Source: Mesorhizobium sp. WSM3859 (lineage in GTDB: Bacteria > Pseudomonadota > Alphaproteobacteria > Rhizobiales > Rhizobiaceae). From it: a stretch of 64,000 bases of DNA. Of this stretch, positions 27,972-36,137 are shown piece after piece (position 1 is the stretch's first letter; each line of letters starts with the position of its first letter). The notes beneath the pieces were generated by a model. The model did not search any database. It saw only the letters and a list, made by a program, of their open reading frames with translations, and was not told the DNA's origin. The stretch is from assembly GCF_002295065.1 (NCBI RefSeq), contig NZ_NSGG01000008.1, forward strand, positions 1 to 64,000, given 5' to 3'. Both the position numbers and the translations under genes were made by a program.

Positions 27972-28001
27972 TTGTCAACAAGATTGGCTTTTTATCTATA
28001 A
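27972..28001 (+). promoter_or_regulatory. Candidate promoter of the ATPase-mutarotase-ribokinase arm
   Basis: TTGTCA at 27972-27977, an 18-base spacer, and CTATAA at 27996-28001, about 70 bases before the ATPase ATG. The operator palindrome lies immediately upstream, a position suited to repression. Confidence 0.45.
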
Positions 28002-28072
28002 GGTACCGACTTGCCGTTGCCCTTGGCAATGGCTAGCTTCACCGCAAAAGATCAAAAGATAAAGGGGAGACG

Positions 28073-29125
28073 ATGGCTCAAGTCGCGATCAGCAGTGTGG
28101 CCAAGGCGTTCGGGACCGTCAAGGTCCTGCATGAGGTCAGCGTCGATATTGCCGATGGGCAGTTCGTCGTGCTGGTCGGCCCTTCAGGATGCGGCAAGTC
28201 CACGCTGCTCAGGATGGTGGCCGGGCTGGAAACGGTTTCCGGCGGCACGATCTCGATTGGCGACCGCGTCGTCAACAATCTGCCGCCGGCCAAGCGCGAC
28301 ATCGCCATGGTGTTCCAGAATTACGCGCTCTACCCGCACAAGACGGTGGAGCAGAACATGGCCTTCGCGCTGAAGCTGCGCGGCACCGATCCGGCTGTCG
28401 TCGCCGAACGTGTCAAGCGCGCCGCCGACATCCTCGACCTCGCGCCCTATCTCAAACGCTACCCGCGCCAGCTTTCGGGCGGTCAGCGCCAGCGCGTCGC
28501 CATGGGCCGCGCCATCGTGCGCAATCCGCAAGTGTTTCTTTTCGACGAGCCGCTCTCCAACCTCGACGCCAAGTTGCGCGTGCAGATGCGCACCGAGATC
28601 AAGGAACTGCACCAGCGGCTGAAGACCACGACAATCTACGTCACCCACGACCAGATCGAGGCCATGACCATGGCTGACAAGATCGTGGTCATGCGCGACG
28701 GCCGCATCGAGCAGATCGGCGCGCCGCTCGAACTGTTCGACCGGCCCGCCAATCTGTTTGTCGCCGGCTTTATCGGCTCGCCGGCGATGAACCTGCTCAA
28801 GGGCACTGTGAGGAAGGGCGAGAGGCCGGTCGTCGACATTGCCGGCACACCGATGCCCGCCAACAGTGCCGGCGAGGACGGTCAGGCCGTCGTCTACGGC
28901 GTGCGCCCGGAGCACCTGGAGATACATCCCGACGGCGTCGAGGCCAAGATCTCGGTCGTCGAGCCGACCGGCTCGGAGACCCTGGTGTTCGTGCGCTTCG
29001 GCGAGGGCGAGATGGTGGCGCTGTTTCGCGAGCGCCACGACTTCAAACCTGGCGACACGCTGAAGCTCAGACCCCGACTCGACCAAGTCCACCTCTTCGA
29101 CGCCGGAACCGGCAAGCGTCTTTAG
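28073..29125 (+). CDS. Sugar ABC transporter ATP-binding protein (UgpC/MalK type)
   Basis: A 350-aa ATPase. Walker A is GPSGCGKS (about residues 36-43), the signature is [14 protein letters not shown], and Walker B is [14 protein letters not shown]-terminal TOBE-like regulatory domain (from ~residue 235, including GVRPEHLEI) is typical of CUT1 ATPases. It is divergent from the binding-protein and permease genes it must serve, so the shared intergenic region probably controls both arms. Confidence 0.93.
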   Translation: MAQVAISSVAKAFGTVKVLHEVSVDIADGQFVVLVGPSGCGKSTLLRMVAGLETVSGGTISIGDRVVNNLPPAKRDIAMVFQNYALYPHKTVEQNMAFALKLRGTDPAVVAERVKRAADILDLAPYLKRYPRQLSGGQRQRVAMGRAIVRNPQVFLFDEPLSNLDAKLRVQMRTEIKELHQRLKTTTIYVTHDQIEAMTMADKIVVMRDGRIEQIGAPLELFDRPANLFVAGFIGSPAMNLLKGTVRKGERPVVDIAGTPMPANSAGEDGQAVVYGVRPEHLEIHPDGVEAKISVVEPTGSETLVFVRFGEGEMVALFRERHDFKPGDTLKLRPRLDQVHLFDAGTGKRL

Positions 29126-29180
29126 AGCTTCACGCAATTCCGGACGGAAAACCGCTCACACTTTTCTGGAATTGCTCCAG
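29126..29180. repeat. Short extragenic palindrome-type repeat
   Basis: About 55 bases with arms GCAATTCC and GGAATTGC around a GGACGGAAAACCGCT...CACTTTT core. The form is widespread in rhizobial intergenic DNA. It fills most of the gap between the ATPase and mutarotase genes. Confidence 0.6.
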
Positions 29181-29208
29181 ATCGCACACAGACTTCCAAG
29201 AGGGAACC

Positions 29209-29661
29209 ATGCTCAAAGGGATCAATCCGCTGCTCAATGCCGATGTGCTCCAGGCGCTGCGGGCGATGGGCCATGGCGACGACCTGATCATCGCCGACAC
29301 CAATTTCCCGTCCGATTCGGTGGCGCGGCAGACGGTGCTCGGCAAGCTCTTGCGCATCGATGCGCCGGCGGCCGACGTGGTGAAGGCGGTGCTGTCGCTC
29401 TATCCGCTGGATACGTTCGTCAACGATGCGGCGGCGCGCATGGAGATCGTCGGCAAGCCGAATGAGATCCCGCCGGTGCAAAAGGAGGTCCAGAAGGAGA
29501 TCGACGCGGCCGAGGGCAAGCCCTGGCCGATGATCTCGATCGAGCGCTACGCCTTCTACGAACGATCCAAGAAGGCCTATTGCGTGATCCAGACCGGCGA
29601 GCGCCGCTTCTATGGCTGCTTTGCCTTCCGCAAGGGCGTCGTGCCGCCGGATGCGGAGTAG
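29209..29661 (+). CDS. RbsD/FucU-family sugar mutarotase
   Basis: A 150-aa protein with the family N-terminus LNADVLQALRAMGHGDDLIIADTNFP, where the His of GHGDD is the catalytic residue. It has a central LLRIDAPAADVVKAVLSLYPLD and an ERYAFYERSKKAYCVIQTGE segment that fits FucU better than RbsD. It interconverts sugar anomers before phosphorylation. The ribokinase start follows the stop by only four bases. Confidence 0.87.
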   Translation: MLKGINPLLNADVLQALRAMGHGDDLIIADTNFPSDSVARQTVLGKLLRIDAPAADVVKAVLSLYPLDTFVNDAAARMEIVGKPNEIPPVQKEVQKEIDAAEGKPWPMISIERYAFYERSKKAYCVIQTGERRFYGCFAFRKGVVPPDAE

Positions 29662-29665
29662 GGAC

Positions 29666-30595
29666 ATGGCTGCCGCCAAGCCTGTTGTCATCCTGGGTGT
29701 GTTCGTCGCCGACACCGCCTATCGCGCCGACCGTCAGCCGCGCATGGGCGAGACCATCCTCGGCAATTCGTTCAAGCTCGGACCGGGCGGCAAGGGCTCG
29801 AACCAGGCGGTCGCGGCAGGCAAACTTGGCGCCGACATCACTTTCTTGACCAGGCTTGGCGTCGATGCCTTTGCCGACATGGCCAAGCACACCTGGAGGG
29901 ATGCAGGCGTGAAAAGCGCCGTCATCGACACGCCGGACAGCTATACGGGGGCGGCCTATATCTTCGTCGAGGAAGGCACCGGCAACAATGCCATCATCGT
30001 CAGCCCGGGCGCGGCGATGCTGATCTCGCCTGCAGACATCGAGGCGCATGCCGCACTCATCCGGTCCGCCGGCGTCTTCGTCACCCAGCTCGAACAGCCG
30101 ATCGAGGCTGCGTTGAAAGCGCTCGAGATCGCGCGCGAGGCAGGGGTGACGACCATCCTCAACCCGGCGCCGGCCGCCAGCCTGCCCGACCGCATCTACA
30201 CGCTCTGCGACTATGTCACGCCCAACGAGACCGAGGCCGAGGGGCTGACCGGCATCAAGGTGTCGTCGGTCGACGATGCCCGCCGCGCCGCCGACGCTTT
30301 GCTGGCCGAGGGCGTCGGCGCCGTCATCGTGACGCTCGGAGAAAAGGGCGCGCTGCTACACACCAAGGACCGCTCCGAACATGTCGGAGCGGTCAGCGCC
30401 GGTCCGGTGGTCGAAACAACAGGCGCGGGCGATGCCTTCAACGGCGGTCTCGCCGCCGCTTTGGCAAAAGGCGTCGAGCCGCTGGAGGCCGTGCGCTTCG
30501 CCTGCGCGGTCGCCGGCATCTCAGTGACCCGCCCCGGCACCGCGCCGTCCATGCCGACCCTCAAGGAGGTCGAGGCGCTGCTCGCCAGGGCGTAA
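29666..30595 (+). CDS. rbsK: Ribokinase (PfkB-family sugar kinase)
   Basis: A 309-aa PfkB-type kinase. Signature 1 is GPGGKGSNQAVAAGKLGA near residue 40. Signature 2 is ETTGAGDAFNGGLAAAL with the catalytic Asp. The NPAP segment (TILNPAPA) is typical of ribokinases. The actual pentose may differ from ribose, since the neighbours are FucU-like. The ATG at 29666 has GGAGTAGGG upstream and ends the plus-strand arm of the importer operon together with the next small gene. Confidence 0.87.
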   Translation: MAAAKPVVILGVFVADTAYRADRQPRMGETILGNSFKLGPGGKGSNQAVAAGKLGADITFLTRLGVDAFADMAKHTWRDAGVKSAVIDTPDSYTGAAYIFVEEGTGNNAIIVSPGAAMLISPADIEAHAALIRSAGVFVTQLEQPIEAALKALEIAREAGVTTILNPAPAASLPDRIYTLCDYVTPNETEAEGLTGIKVSSVDDARRAADALLAEGVGAVIVTLGEKGALLHTKDRSEHVGAVSAGPVVETTGAGDAFNGGLAAALAKGVEPLEAVRFACAVAGISVTRPGTAPSMPTLKEVEALLARA

Positions 30596-30610
30596 GGACG
30601 GGAGAGCGCG

Positions 30611-31066
30611 ATGCTATGGGTTGCGCTGGTGATCGGTGCAATGCTTGGCGGGAAATGCCTCTCATTCGTTGCGACTCTCGCCGAGACGGCGGCCTGCATG
30701 GCTGCGCAGAGCGGCTCTCTGGGCTTGGCGGCGTCGTACCAGGACAGCATCACCCCGTCCTGGTTGAGAGGCCTCATGGGCTTTTGCTTCATCGAGCTGA
30801 CAGGAGCGGTCTCCGGCATATGGTACTTCGAAGGATGGATCCTAGGCCTTGCCGGGCTTGGCGCGGCTATCATCCTTCCCGCGATTTTCCACCACGCCAT
30901 GCCGCCGCGCGCGGGGTCGATCCTCTTCCTGCGCAGTGCTGCCTACACATTGGCGACCCAATTCCACGAGCGACGGAGAACCGACGGAACGGCGCCTGCC
31001 GCGACATCCAAAGAGATGATTTCTCGATTGATTTCGGCAAAGCCGGAACTTGCACGATATCTTTGA
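30611..31066 (+). CDS. Membrane protein of unknown function
   Basis: A 151-aa protein with hydrophobic segments near residues 3-20, 54-70 and 74-95 and a polar C-terminal tail. The ATG at 30611 follows GGGAGAG, 15 bases after the ribokinase stop, so it could be the last gene of that operon. No family is recognised. The composition is less typical of the sugar operon, and it is also the nearest upstream gene of the small leader-like peptide. Confidence 0.55.
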   Translation: MLWVALVIGAMLGGKCLSFVATLAETAACMAAQSGSLGLAASYQDSITPSWLRGLMGFCFIELTGAVSGIWYFEGWILGLAGLGAAIILPAIFHHAMPPRAGSILFLRSAAYTLATQFHERRRTDGTAPAATSKEMISRLISAKPELARYL

Positions 31067-31176
31067 AGTTCGAATCCGACCGATTCCCACACTACCTCCG
31101 TGGCTTCCGCTCGGAACGCAACCGCAGCGAGCGCGTTTGCTGTTCGGCAGCGAGAGCACCCGCCTCGGAGCGCGAC

Positions 31177-31275
31177 ATGAAGAAGACCTACGAAAAGCCC
31201 ACGCTTACAAAGCGGCAGAAGCTGACCGAACGGACGGCCCAGATTGTAGCTTCCGGCATAGTCGTGGGCGAATGA
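31177..31275 (+). CDS. RiPP-precursor-like 32-aa peptide with lasso-type leader
   Basis: MKKTYEKPTLTKRQKLTERT is followed by a 12-residue tail ending in GE. The motif Tyr5-x-x-Pro8-x-Leu10 and Thr20 reproduces the lasso-peptide leader geometry exactly (Tyr -17, Pro -14, Leu -12, Thr -2). The predicted core would start at Gln22 and run 11 residues (QIVASGIVVGE). It has no Asp/Glu at core positions 7-9 and no Gly/Ala/Ser/Cys at position 1, so a standard lasso ring cannot form. CGGAG precedes the ATG. Similar orphan peptides starting MKK-Y-EKPTL are common in Mesorhizobium and are annotated as putative RiPP precursors (recalled, not searched). No maturation gene is nearby. Confidence 0.65.
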   Translation: MKKTYEKPTLTKRQKLTERTAQIVASGIVVGE

Positions 31276-31300
31276 TTCCCCGAATCGGACTCGGACAGCG

Positions 31301-31504
31301 CTAGAGAATCCTGCTGGTCAGTTCCAGCATTGTCGTCGCATCTTGCCCGCTGCCGGGCATATGCACCACGCGCAAGACGCGAAGGTCCTGGCTCGATCCT
31401 TCGACCGGCATCGACACGCTTTCGCCAACTCGCGGCAATTCCTGGAAAACGAGCTCGTCCACATCCCTGGCGTCATCAATCGAAATGCGGCATCTCACAG
31501 CCAT
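31301..31504 (-). CDS. Small conserved-looking protein, unknown function
   Basis: A 67-aa protein (MAVRCRISIDDARDVDELVF, then LPRVGESVSMPVEGSSQDLRVLRVVHMP). The ATG at 31504 is preceded by CGGAG seven bases upstream. The sequence has balanced composition and a beta-rich pattern like a small single-domain protein. I do not recognise a named family. It converges with the leader-like peptide gene 25 bases away. The 234 bases between it and tRNA-Val hold no gene I can support. Confidence 0.55.
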   Translation of the reverse strand: MAVRCRISIDDARDVDELVFQELPRVGESVSMPVEGSSQDLRVLRVVHMPGSGQDATTMLELTSRIL

Positions 31505-31738
31505 CTTGAACTCCGTCTTTTTCGCCCGTGGGCTGAACGGGACAAGATTGGAATGGTTCCGGGACCAAAGACCTCAGTTGGCAAACCTGCTGCGACGTTC
31601 GCGCGGTGGAGAAGGCGGAAACGGCAAGCTGACACCACTGGGCGAAAGGCTGCCAGGTACTGGTCAACTCGAAATCATGCCTCTTAGGAGCCAACGATAG
31701 GCAGTTCCCACCGTTCTGCATCAACTTGTTCAGCGGAC

Positions 31739-31814
<76 letters not shown>

Positions 31815-32033
31815 GCTCGAGCGCGGACCTTTAAGCAGTTAGGGCCGCATTCGCAAGGCCAAATGAACAGTGGACACGCCGACCCGCAGTGCGGATTTCC
31901 CCCGCTCCAGCGCCGCTGTCAAAAAACCTTCTCCTGTTTGCTGTTATGCTTGAATGCCGCGCTTGACACCCGCAAACGAACCCCTTATCCAGCGCCCCAA
32001 CGACGAACACGCCTGACACGTGCTCGTCAGTGC

Positions 32034-32110
32034 GCGGGTGTAGCTCAGTCGGTTAGAGTGCCGGCCTGTCACGCCGGAGGTCGCGGGTTCGAGCCCCGTC
32101 ACTCGCGCCA
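32034..32110 (+). tRNA. tRNA-Asp (anticodon GTC)
   Basis: 77 bases with acceptor GCGGGTG/CACTCGC, D arm GCTCAGTCGGTTAGAGT, anticodon stem CCGGC/GCCGG around CTGTCAC, T arm CGGGTTCGAGCCCCG and an encoded CCA. It is divergent from tRNA-Val, 219 bases away. Neither that spacer nor the 260 bases after it (32111-32370) shows another gene. Confidence 0.97.
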
Positions 32111-32370
32111 TTCTCTTCAAGCACTTAGCTTGTCCATCGAATTTCGGTTTCGACTTGTTTCGCCGCCGGGTTTCAACTTTGGTTTCGTTGCGTTCCCGGC
32201 CGAACAGCTTTCGGCCTTTGCGGCGGTGCTCGTCGGCGGCACACGCCAGATTGACCGGCATGTAGGTCCACTGCAGCCCTTTGTTCTCGTCGGTCGGCAC
32301 GTGTTCTGGCCGTATAAACCGGTGGCGGCCCTTTCAAGCCCGCCACCTTGTCGCAGCTTTGTTCAGGCCG

Positions 32371-32913
32371 CTACTGCCTGACGTAGCAGTTTTTATGAGC
32401 GCCGGGCGCAGGATCATCGCCAAAGGAGTCGTTGCTGCAGTTGACGCCGTTCCTGAAGACGTCCTGCGCGTACCGGCCGCGTGCGCCGTATCTGACGACG
32501 GCACGGCCTCGGAAGTCGCAGAACTCGCCCTCCTTGGCGCAGGCGACCCATTCGCCGCGGTCGGGGCGCTGGCCGTAATCGTCGTCGCCGTAGTTGTTGT
32601 CACCGCCATAGCCGCCACGACCGCGGGCCACGAAATAACAAGCCTTTTCGCGGCCGGGCGCGGGATCGCCAAAAACGCGATTCGAGCAACGGACGACGGG
32701 ACGGTCGAAAAACCGGGAGGTCATTCGACCCCGCGCGCCATAGACCACTTCAGTGGGGTAGGGCAGGCGGCATACGCCGCCTTCATTGGCGCATCGCCGC
32801 AGCTGCTGCGCCGACGCGGTGGCGGGGAACAGGGCGGACGCCGCGGCGACCAGGCCGGCCAGACATATGAAGGCCAGCATCGTTCGGATCGAGACGTGAA
32901 AAGTTTTTAGCAC
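32371..32913 (-). CDS. Secreted protein with duplicated four-cysteine domain
   Basis: A 180-aa protein with a signal peptide (cleavage near ASA|QQ, residue 35). Two ~50-residue copies of a domain follow, separated by a Gly/Asp/Tyr-rich linker. Each copy has the pattern Cys-x6-Cys, VVYGARGR or VVRYGARGR, a Phe-rich turn, Cys-Ser-Asn, FGDPAPG or FGDDPAPG, and a final Cys-Tyr. The eight cysteines suggest two disulfide pairs per copy. The start chosen is the GTG at 32913 with GGGAG upstream; an earlier start at 32946 is possible. I have no name for the domain. It may bind the cell wall or a polysaccharide. Confidence 0.75.
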   Translation of the reverse strand: MLKTFHVSIRTMLAFICLAGLVAAASALFPATASAQQLRRCANEGGVCRLPYPTEVVYGARGRMTSRFFDRPVVRCSNRVFGDPAPGREKACYFVARGRGGYGGDNNYGDDDYGQRPDRGEWVACAKEGEFCDFRGRAVVRYGARGRYAQDVFRNGVNCSNDSFGDDPAPGAHKNCYVRQ

Positions 32914-33055
32914 GAATTGTCTCCCGGTTTGGTTGTGCGCCCGCATCCTACCGCAGACGGGTTGAATGCGCGATGAATGGCTGATTGCGTCGGAAGGCTA
33001 TCGCTAACTCGACGTGCGTGTGCAGAACGCCGGCCGGTTTCCCCGATGGCAGCGC

Positions 33056-33811
33056 TCAGTATTTGATGATCCGCCGTTCAACAAGAACCACCAGGCAGAA
33101 CAGCGCGATCGACAGCGACGACGAAAGAACGATCGCTGCATAGAGCCGGTCGGACTGGTAGTTGAAGGTGGCCTGGATGATTAGCGCGCCGAGCCCTTTG
33201 TCCGAGCCGATCCATTCGCCAACGATAGCGCCGATAACGGCGGTGGCCGAGGCAATCCTGAGCGAGGAGAACAGCATCGGCAGGGCACGGGGCAGGCGCA
33301 GGCTCCAGAAAATCTCGGAGCGCGTCGCCGACAGCACCCGGAACAGCTCGTGCTCGTTGTCGCTGGCCGAATCGAGACCGCGGATCATGTTCACCAGCGT
33401 CGGGAAGAAGCAGATCACCGCGGCAATCACGATCTTCGGCGTCATGCCGAGACCGAAGATCAAGATGATGATCGGCGACAGCGCCAGGATCGGAATGGTG
33501 TTGAAGAAGAGCACGATCGGGAAATAGGCGGCCTGCAAGACGCGGCTGTGGACGAAGAGCACGGCGAGCAGCACGGCAGCGAGATTGCCGATGACGAAAC
33601 CGGCCAGCGCCTCGATCAGCGTTGGCCTCAGATTGTCCATGAGGAGGGCAAAATTCTTCTGGAAGACGCCGAAGATGGCCGTCGGCGTCGGCACGATATA
33701 GGCCGGCACACCGAGCAGCGGCAGGAGATATTGCCAGGCAAGCAGGATCGACGCTGCGCCCAGGACGGGAAGCGCGACGGTCATTTGCGGGGAGAGCGGC
33801 GCCTGTCTCAC
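33056..33811 (-). CDS. ABC transporter permease (SsuC/TauC type)
   Basis: A 251-aa membrane protein with about six helices and the BPD permease loop (SEIFWSLRLPRALPMLFSSLRIASATAVIGAIVGEW) of the nitrate/taurine/sulfonate importer family. The GTG at 33811 overlaps the ATPase stop in a GTGA junction, so translation is coupled. It is the last gene of the minus-strand operon. Confidence 0.88.
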   Translation of the reverse strand: MRQAPLSPQMTVALPVLGAASILLAWQYLLPLLGVPAYIVPTPTAIFGVFQKNFALLMDNLRPTLIEALAGFVIGNLAAVLLAVLFVHSRVLQAAYFPIVLFFNTIPILALSPIIILIFGLGMTPKIVIAAVICFFPTLVNMIRGLDSASDNEHELFRVLSATRSEIFWSLRLPRALPMLFSSLRIASATAVIGAIVGEWIGSDKGLGALIIQATFNYQSDRLYAAIVLSSSLSIALFCLVVLVERRIIKY

Positions 33812-34584
33812 GATGCGCGCTCCAGCGCCACGCGCAGATCTGCCATGGCGGCGACGATTGCCGGATCCTCGCGCTTGCAGCGATTGCCTTCCTGCTTGAA
33901 GGGCCGCATGTCGAGGTCCTTGACGACGCGCCCGGGATTGGCGGCCAGCACGATGACGCGCTCGCCGAGATAGGCGGCTTCCCCAATCGAATGCGTGACG
34001 AACAGGATGGTCGTGCCGCTGCGCCGCCAGAGCGCCAACAGCTCGTCGTTCAATCGGTCGCGCGTGATCTCATCCAGCGCGCCGAAGGGTTCGTCCATCA
34101 GAAGCAGTTTCGGTTCGCCGAGCAGGGCACGCGCGATCGCCACCCGCTGGCGCTGGCCGCCGGAGAGCTGGTGCGGCAGGCGCTCACCGAGACCGCCGAG
34201 CCCCATCAATTCCAGCAGTTCCGTGCTGCGGTCCTTGATTTTGCGAGTCAGGCTGCGCTGGCCGACGCCAAGCGGCAGGCGCACATTATCGCGTACGGTG
34301 CGCCAGGGCAGCAGGGTGGAATCCTGGAAGACGAAGCCAACATCGCGGCGCGAGCGCACCACATGCGGCGTCTCGCCAAGCACGCTAATCGTGCCGCCGA
34401 GGGGATCGAGCAGGTCGGCCACCACACGGAGCAAGGTCGACTTGCCGCAGCCGGACGGCCCCAGGATCGACAGGAAGGAACCGGCCGCGACGGTCAAGTC
34501 GAGGCCGGCGAGCACTTTGACGGCCGCCTGCCGGCCGCCATAGCCGACATCCAGCTGTCGCGCTTGGATCGCGTCCGGCGTCAC
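33808..34584 (-). CDS. ABC transporter ATP-binding protein (SsuB/TauB type)
   Basis: A 258-aa ATPase. Walker A is GPSGCGKS, the signature is [15 protein letters not shown], and Walker B is LLLMDEPFGALDEITRD followed by the switch His in FVTHSIGEA. The subgroup features match nitrate/sulfonate/taurine-type importers. It is coupled by GTGA overlaps to both the binding-protein gene upstream and the permease gene downstream. Confidence 0.92.
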   Translation of the reverse strand: MTPDAIQARQLDVGYGGRQAAVKVLAGLDLTVAAGSFLSILGPSGCGKSTLLRVVADLLDPLGGTISVLGETPHVVRSRRDVGFVFQDSTLLPWRTVRDNVRLPLGVGQRSLTRKIKDRSTELLELMGLGGLGERLPHQLSGGQRQRVAIARALLGEPKLLLMDEPFGALDEITRDRLNDELLALWRRSGTTILFVTHSIGEAAYLGERVIVLAANPGRVVKDLDMRPFKQEGNRCKREDPAIVAAMADLRVALERAS

Positions 34585-35633
34585 GCGGCGGGCGCGTCAA
34601 GTTTGGGCCGGTCGGCGGCCGAGAGTTCGAGTATCTTGGTGGTGTAGACATCGGCGGCCGCCGGGCGTCCGTTCGGATACTGGCCGACCTTGTCGAGCAG
34701 CGCCAATTGCTCCTCGATCGAGGCGGGATCGAACGTGCCCCAGCCGTCCTTGGCGGTTGCGCCGTCAAAGGAGAGTTTCAGCACCAGATTAACGGTCTTT
34801 TCCTCCCAGCCGAGGTCCATTTCCGGATAGGCGGCGACCATCTTCTTCACCGCTTCCTGCGGGTTGGCATGCACCCAACCCCAGCCTTTGCTGACCGCCC
34901 CGATGAACTTCGCCAGCGTCTCAGGATCCTTCTCGATCGCCGCGTCCGTGGCGAAATAGACATCGGCATAGGAGCTCAGCCCTAGATCGCGCACCAGAAG
35001 GTCGATGCGGTCCTCGCCGACGACGCTGAGCGCCTGGGTGTTGGTGATCCAGCCGCCGATCGCGTCGACATCGCCGCGCACCAGCGGCGCCTTGTCGAAA
35101 CCGACATTGACGATGGTCACTTCTGAGGGGGCGATGCCGTTCTTGGCCAGGATCTCGTCGATGACGAAGCGCGCCGTCGGCTGGATGCCGATCTTCTTGC
35201 CTTTGAGGTCGGCGACGCCGCGGATCGGCTTGGCCGGCTTCGAGGTCAGCGCATAAGGACCGGTGCGGAAGCCGCAGGCGATGATCTTCACCGGCACGCC
35301 GCTGGCGCGCGCGGCGTAGAGCTGCGGCGTCTCCGAAAACTGGCCAAGCTGCGCAGCGCCCGAAATCACCGGGGGCACGGTTGAGGCATTGGGGCCGCCG
35401 GGGCTGAACTCGACCTCCAGCCCGGCATCCTTGAAATAGCCGTTGGCGACGGCGGCGATGTCGCCGATCTGGCCGTTGGACATCAGCCAGTCATACTGGA
35501 TGACGACCTTGCCGGCGGCCTTCGCGCCCGGCGTCAGCACCAGCTGCATGCCGGCAGACGCGGCCGCAACGGCTGCGATGCCGCCTTTTACAAACGCACG
35601 GCGATTCAATTCGAAGTCCCTGTTCCCATTCAT
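34581..35633 (-). CDS. ABC substrate-binding protein (NMT1/THI5-like)
   Basis: A 350-aa periplasmic protein with a twin-arginine-like signal (NRRAFVKGGIAAVAAASAGM) and the NMT1 fold: VIQYDWLMSNGQIGDIAAVANGYF, GGPNAS, and LKGKKIGIQPTARF. Members of this group bind pyrimidine precursors, nitrate, sulfonates or aromatic acids, so the ligand is open. The genes upstream (dehydrogenase and VOC protein) suggest an organic acid. It precedes the ATPase and permease genes with overlapping stop/start. Confidence 0.87.
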   Translation of the reverse strand: MNGNRDFELNRRAFVKGGIAAVAAASAGMQLVLTPGAKAAGKVVIQYDWLMSNGQIGDIAAVANGYFKDAGLEVEFSPGGPNASTVPPVISGAAQLGQFSETPQLYAARASGVPVKIIACGFRTGPYALTSKPAKPIRGVADLKGKKIGIQPTARFVIDEILAKNGIAPSEVTIVNVGFDKAPLVRGDVDAIGGWITNTQALSVVGEDRIDLLVRDLGLSSYADVYFATDAAIEKDPETLAKFIGAVSKGWGWVHANPQEAVKKMVAAYPEMDLGWEEKTVNLVLKLSFDGATAKDGWGTFDPASIEEQLALLDKVGQYPNGRPAAADVYTTKILELSAADRPKLDAPAA

Positions 35634-35700
35634 TTTTCGCTCCTGTTGCAGACTTTTCTCGTCTCTTCTTCAGGCGCCGCTCCCTTCAGCGCGGCGTCGT

Positions 35701-36135
35701 CTACGGCTGTTCGTCGTGATAGTCGCCAGGGCCGCCGTCGAGCCAGGCGTAAAGCTCCCAAAGCGTGTCGTCCGGGTCGGTGAAATAGGCGCAGCGCGCG
35801 TTCCAGACGTAGTTTTCCGGTGGGCCGTAGAAAGGCACGCCTTTGGCGCTCAATTCGCCATGCAGCCGGTCGATATCGGCAGGCGTGTCGAGCTGTACCG
35901 CGACGCAGACCTTGTGCGCATGGCGCGGCGATCGCAGCTTCGACGCGCCGGTATAGCGGTTGATGTGGTCGAGTTCCCAGGCGGCGAGCGTCACGCCCTC
36001 GCCATGGAAGTCGGCAAAACCTTCGGCTCGGCGGCGCAGGCGGAAGCCGAGCTTCTCGACATAGAAATCGACCGTCCTTTCGATGTTTTCCACCAGAAGG
36101 CAGACGTCGGAGATGCGCGTGACGCTTGCCGGCAT
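35701..36135 (-). CDS. VOC-family dioxygenase/lyase-like protein
   Basis: A 144-aa single VOC module: ISDVCLLVENIERTVDFYVEKLGF at the start, HKVCVAVQL in the middle and CAYFTDPDDTLWELYAWLDG at the end. The His and Glu expected for a metal site are present. It sits two bases after the GntR stop. A decayed second copy lies at 38366-38775. The substrate is unknown but presumably belongs to the pathway of the operon. Confidence 0.83.
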   Translation of the reverse strand: MPASVTRISDVCLLVENIERTVDFYVEKLGFRLRRRAEGFADFHGEGVTLAAWELDHINRYTGASKLRSPRHAHKVCVAVQLDTPADIDRLHGELSAKGVPFYGPPENYVWNARCAYFTDPDDTLWELYAWLDGGPGDYHDEQP

Positions 36136-36137
36136 GG

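Noticed and set aside
31177..31275. A classical lasso-peptide biosynthetic cluster
   Set aside because: No lasso cyclase (asparagine-synthetase-like), RRE protein, transglutaminase-like protease or dedicated ABC exporter is nearby, and the core lacks the required ring residues.
31863..32381. 172-aa frame across tRNA-Asp
   Set aside because: It reads through a tRNA gene and has random-like composition.
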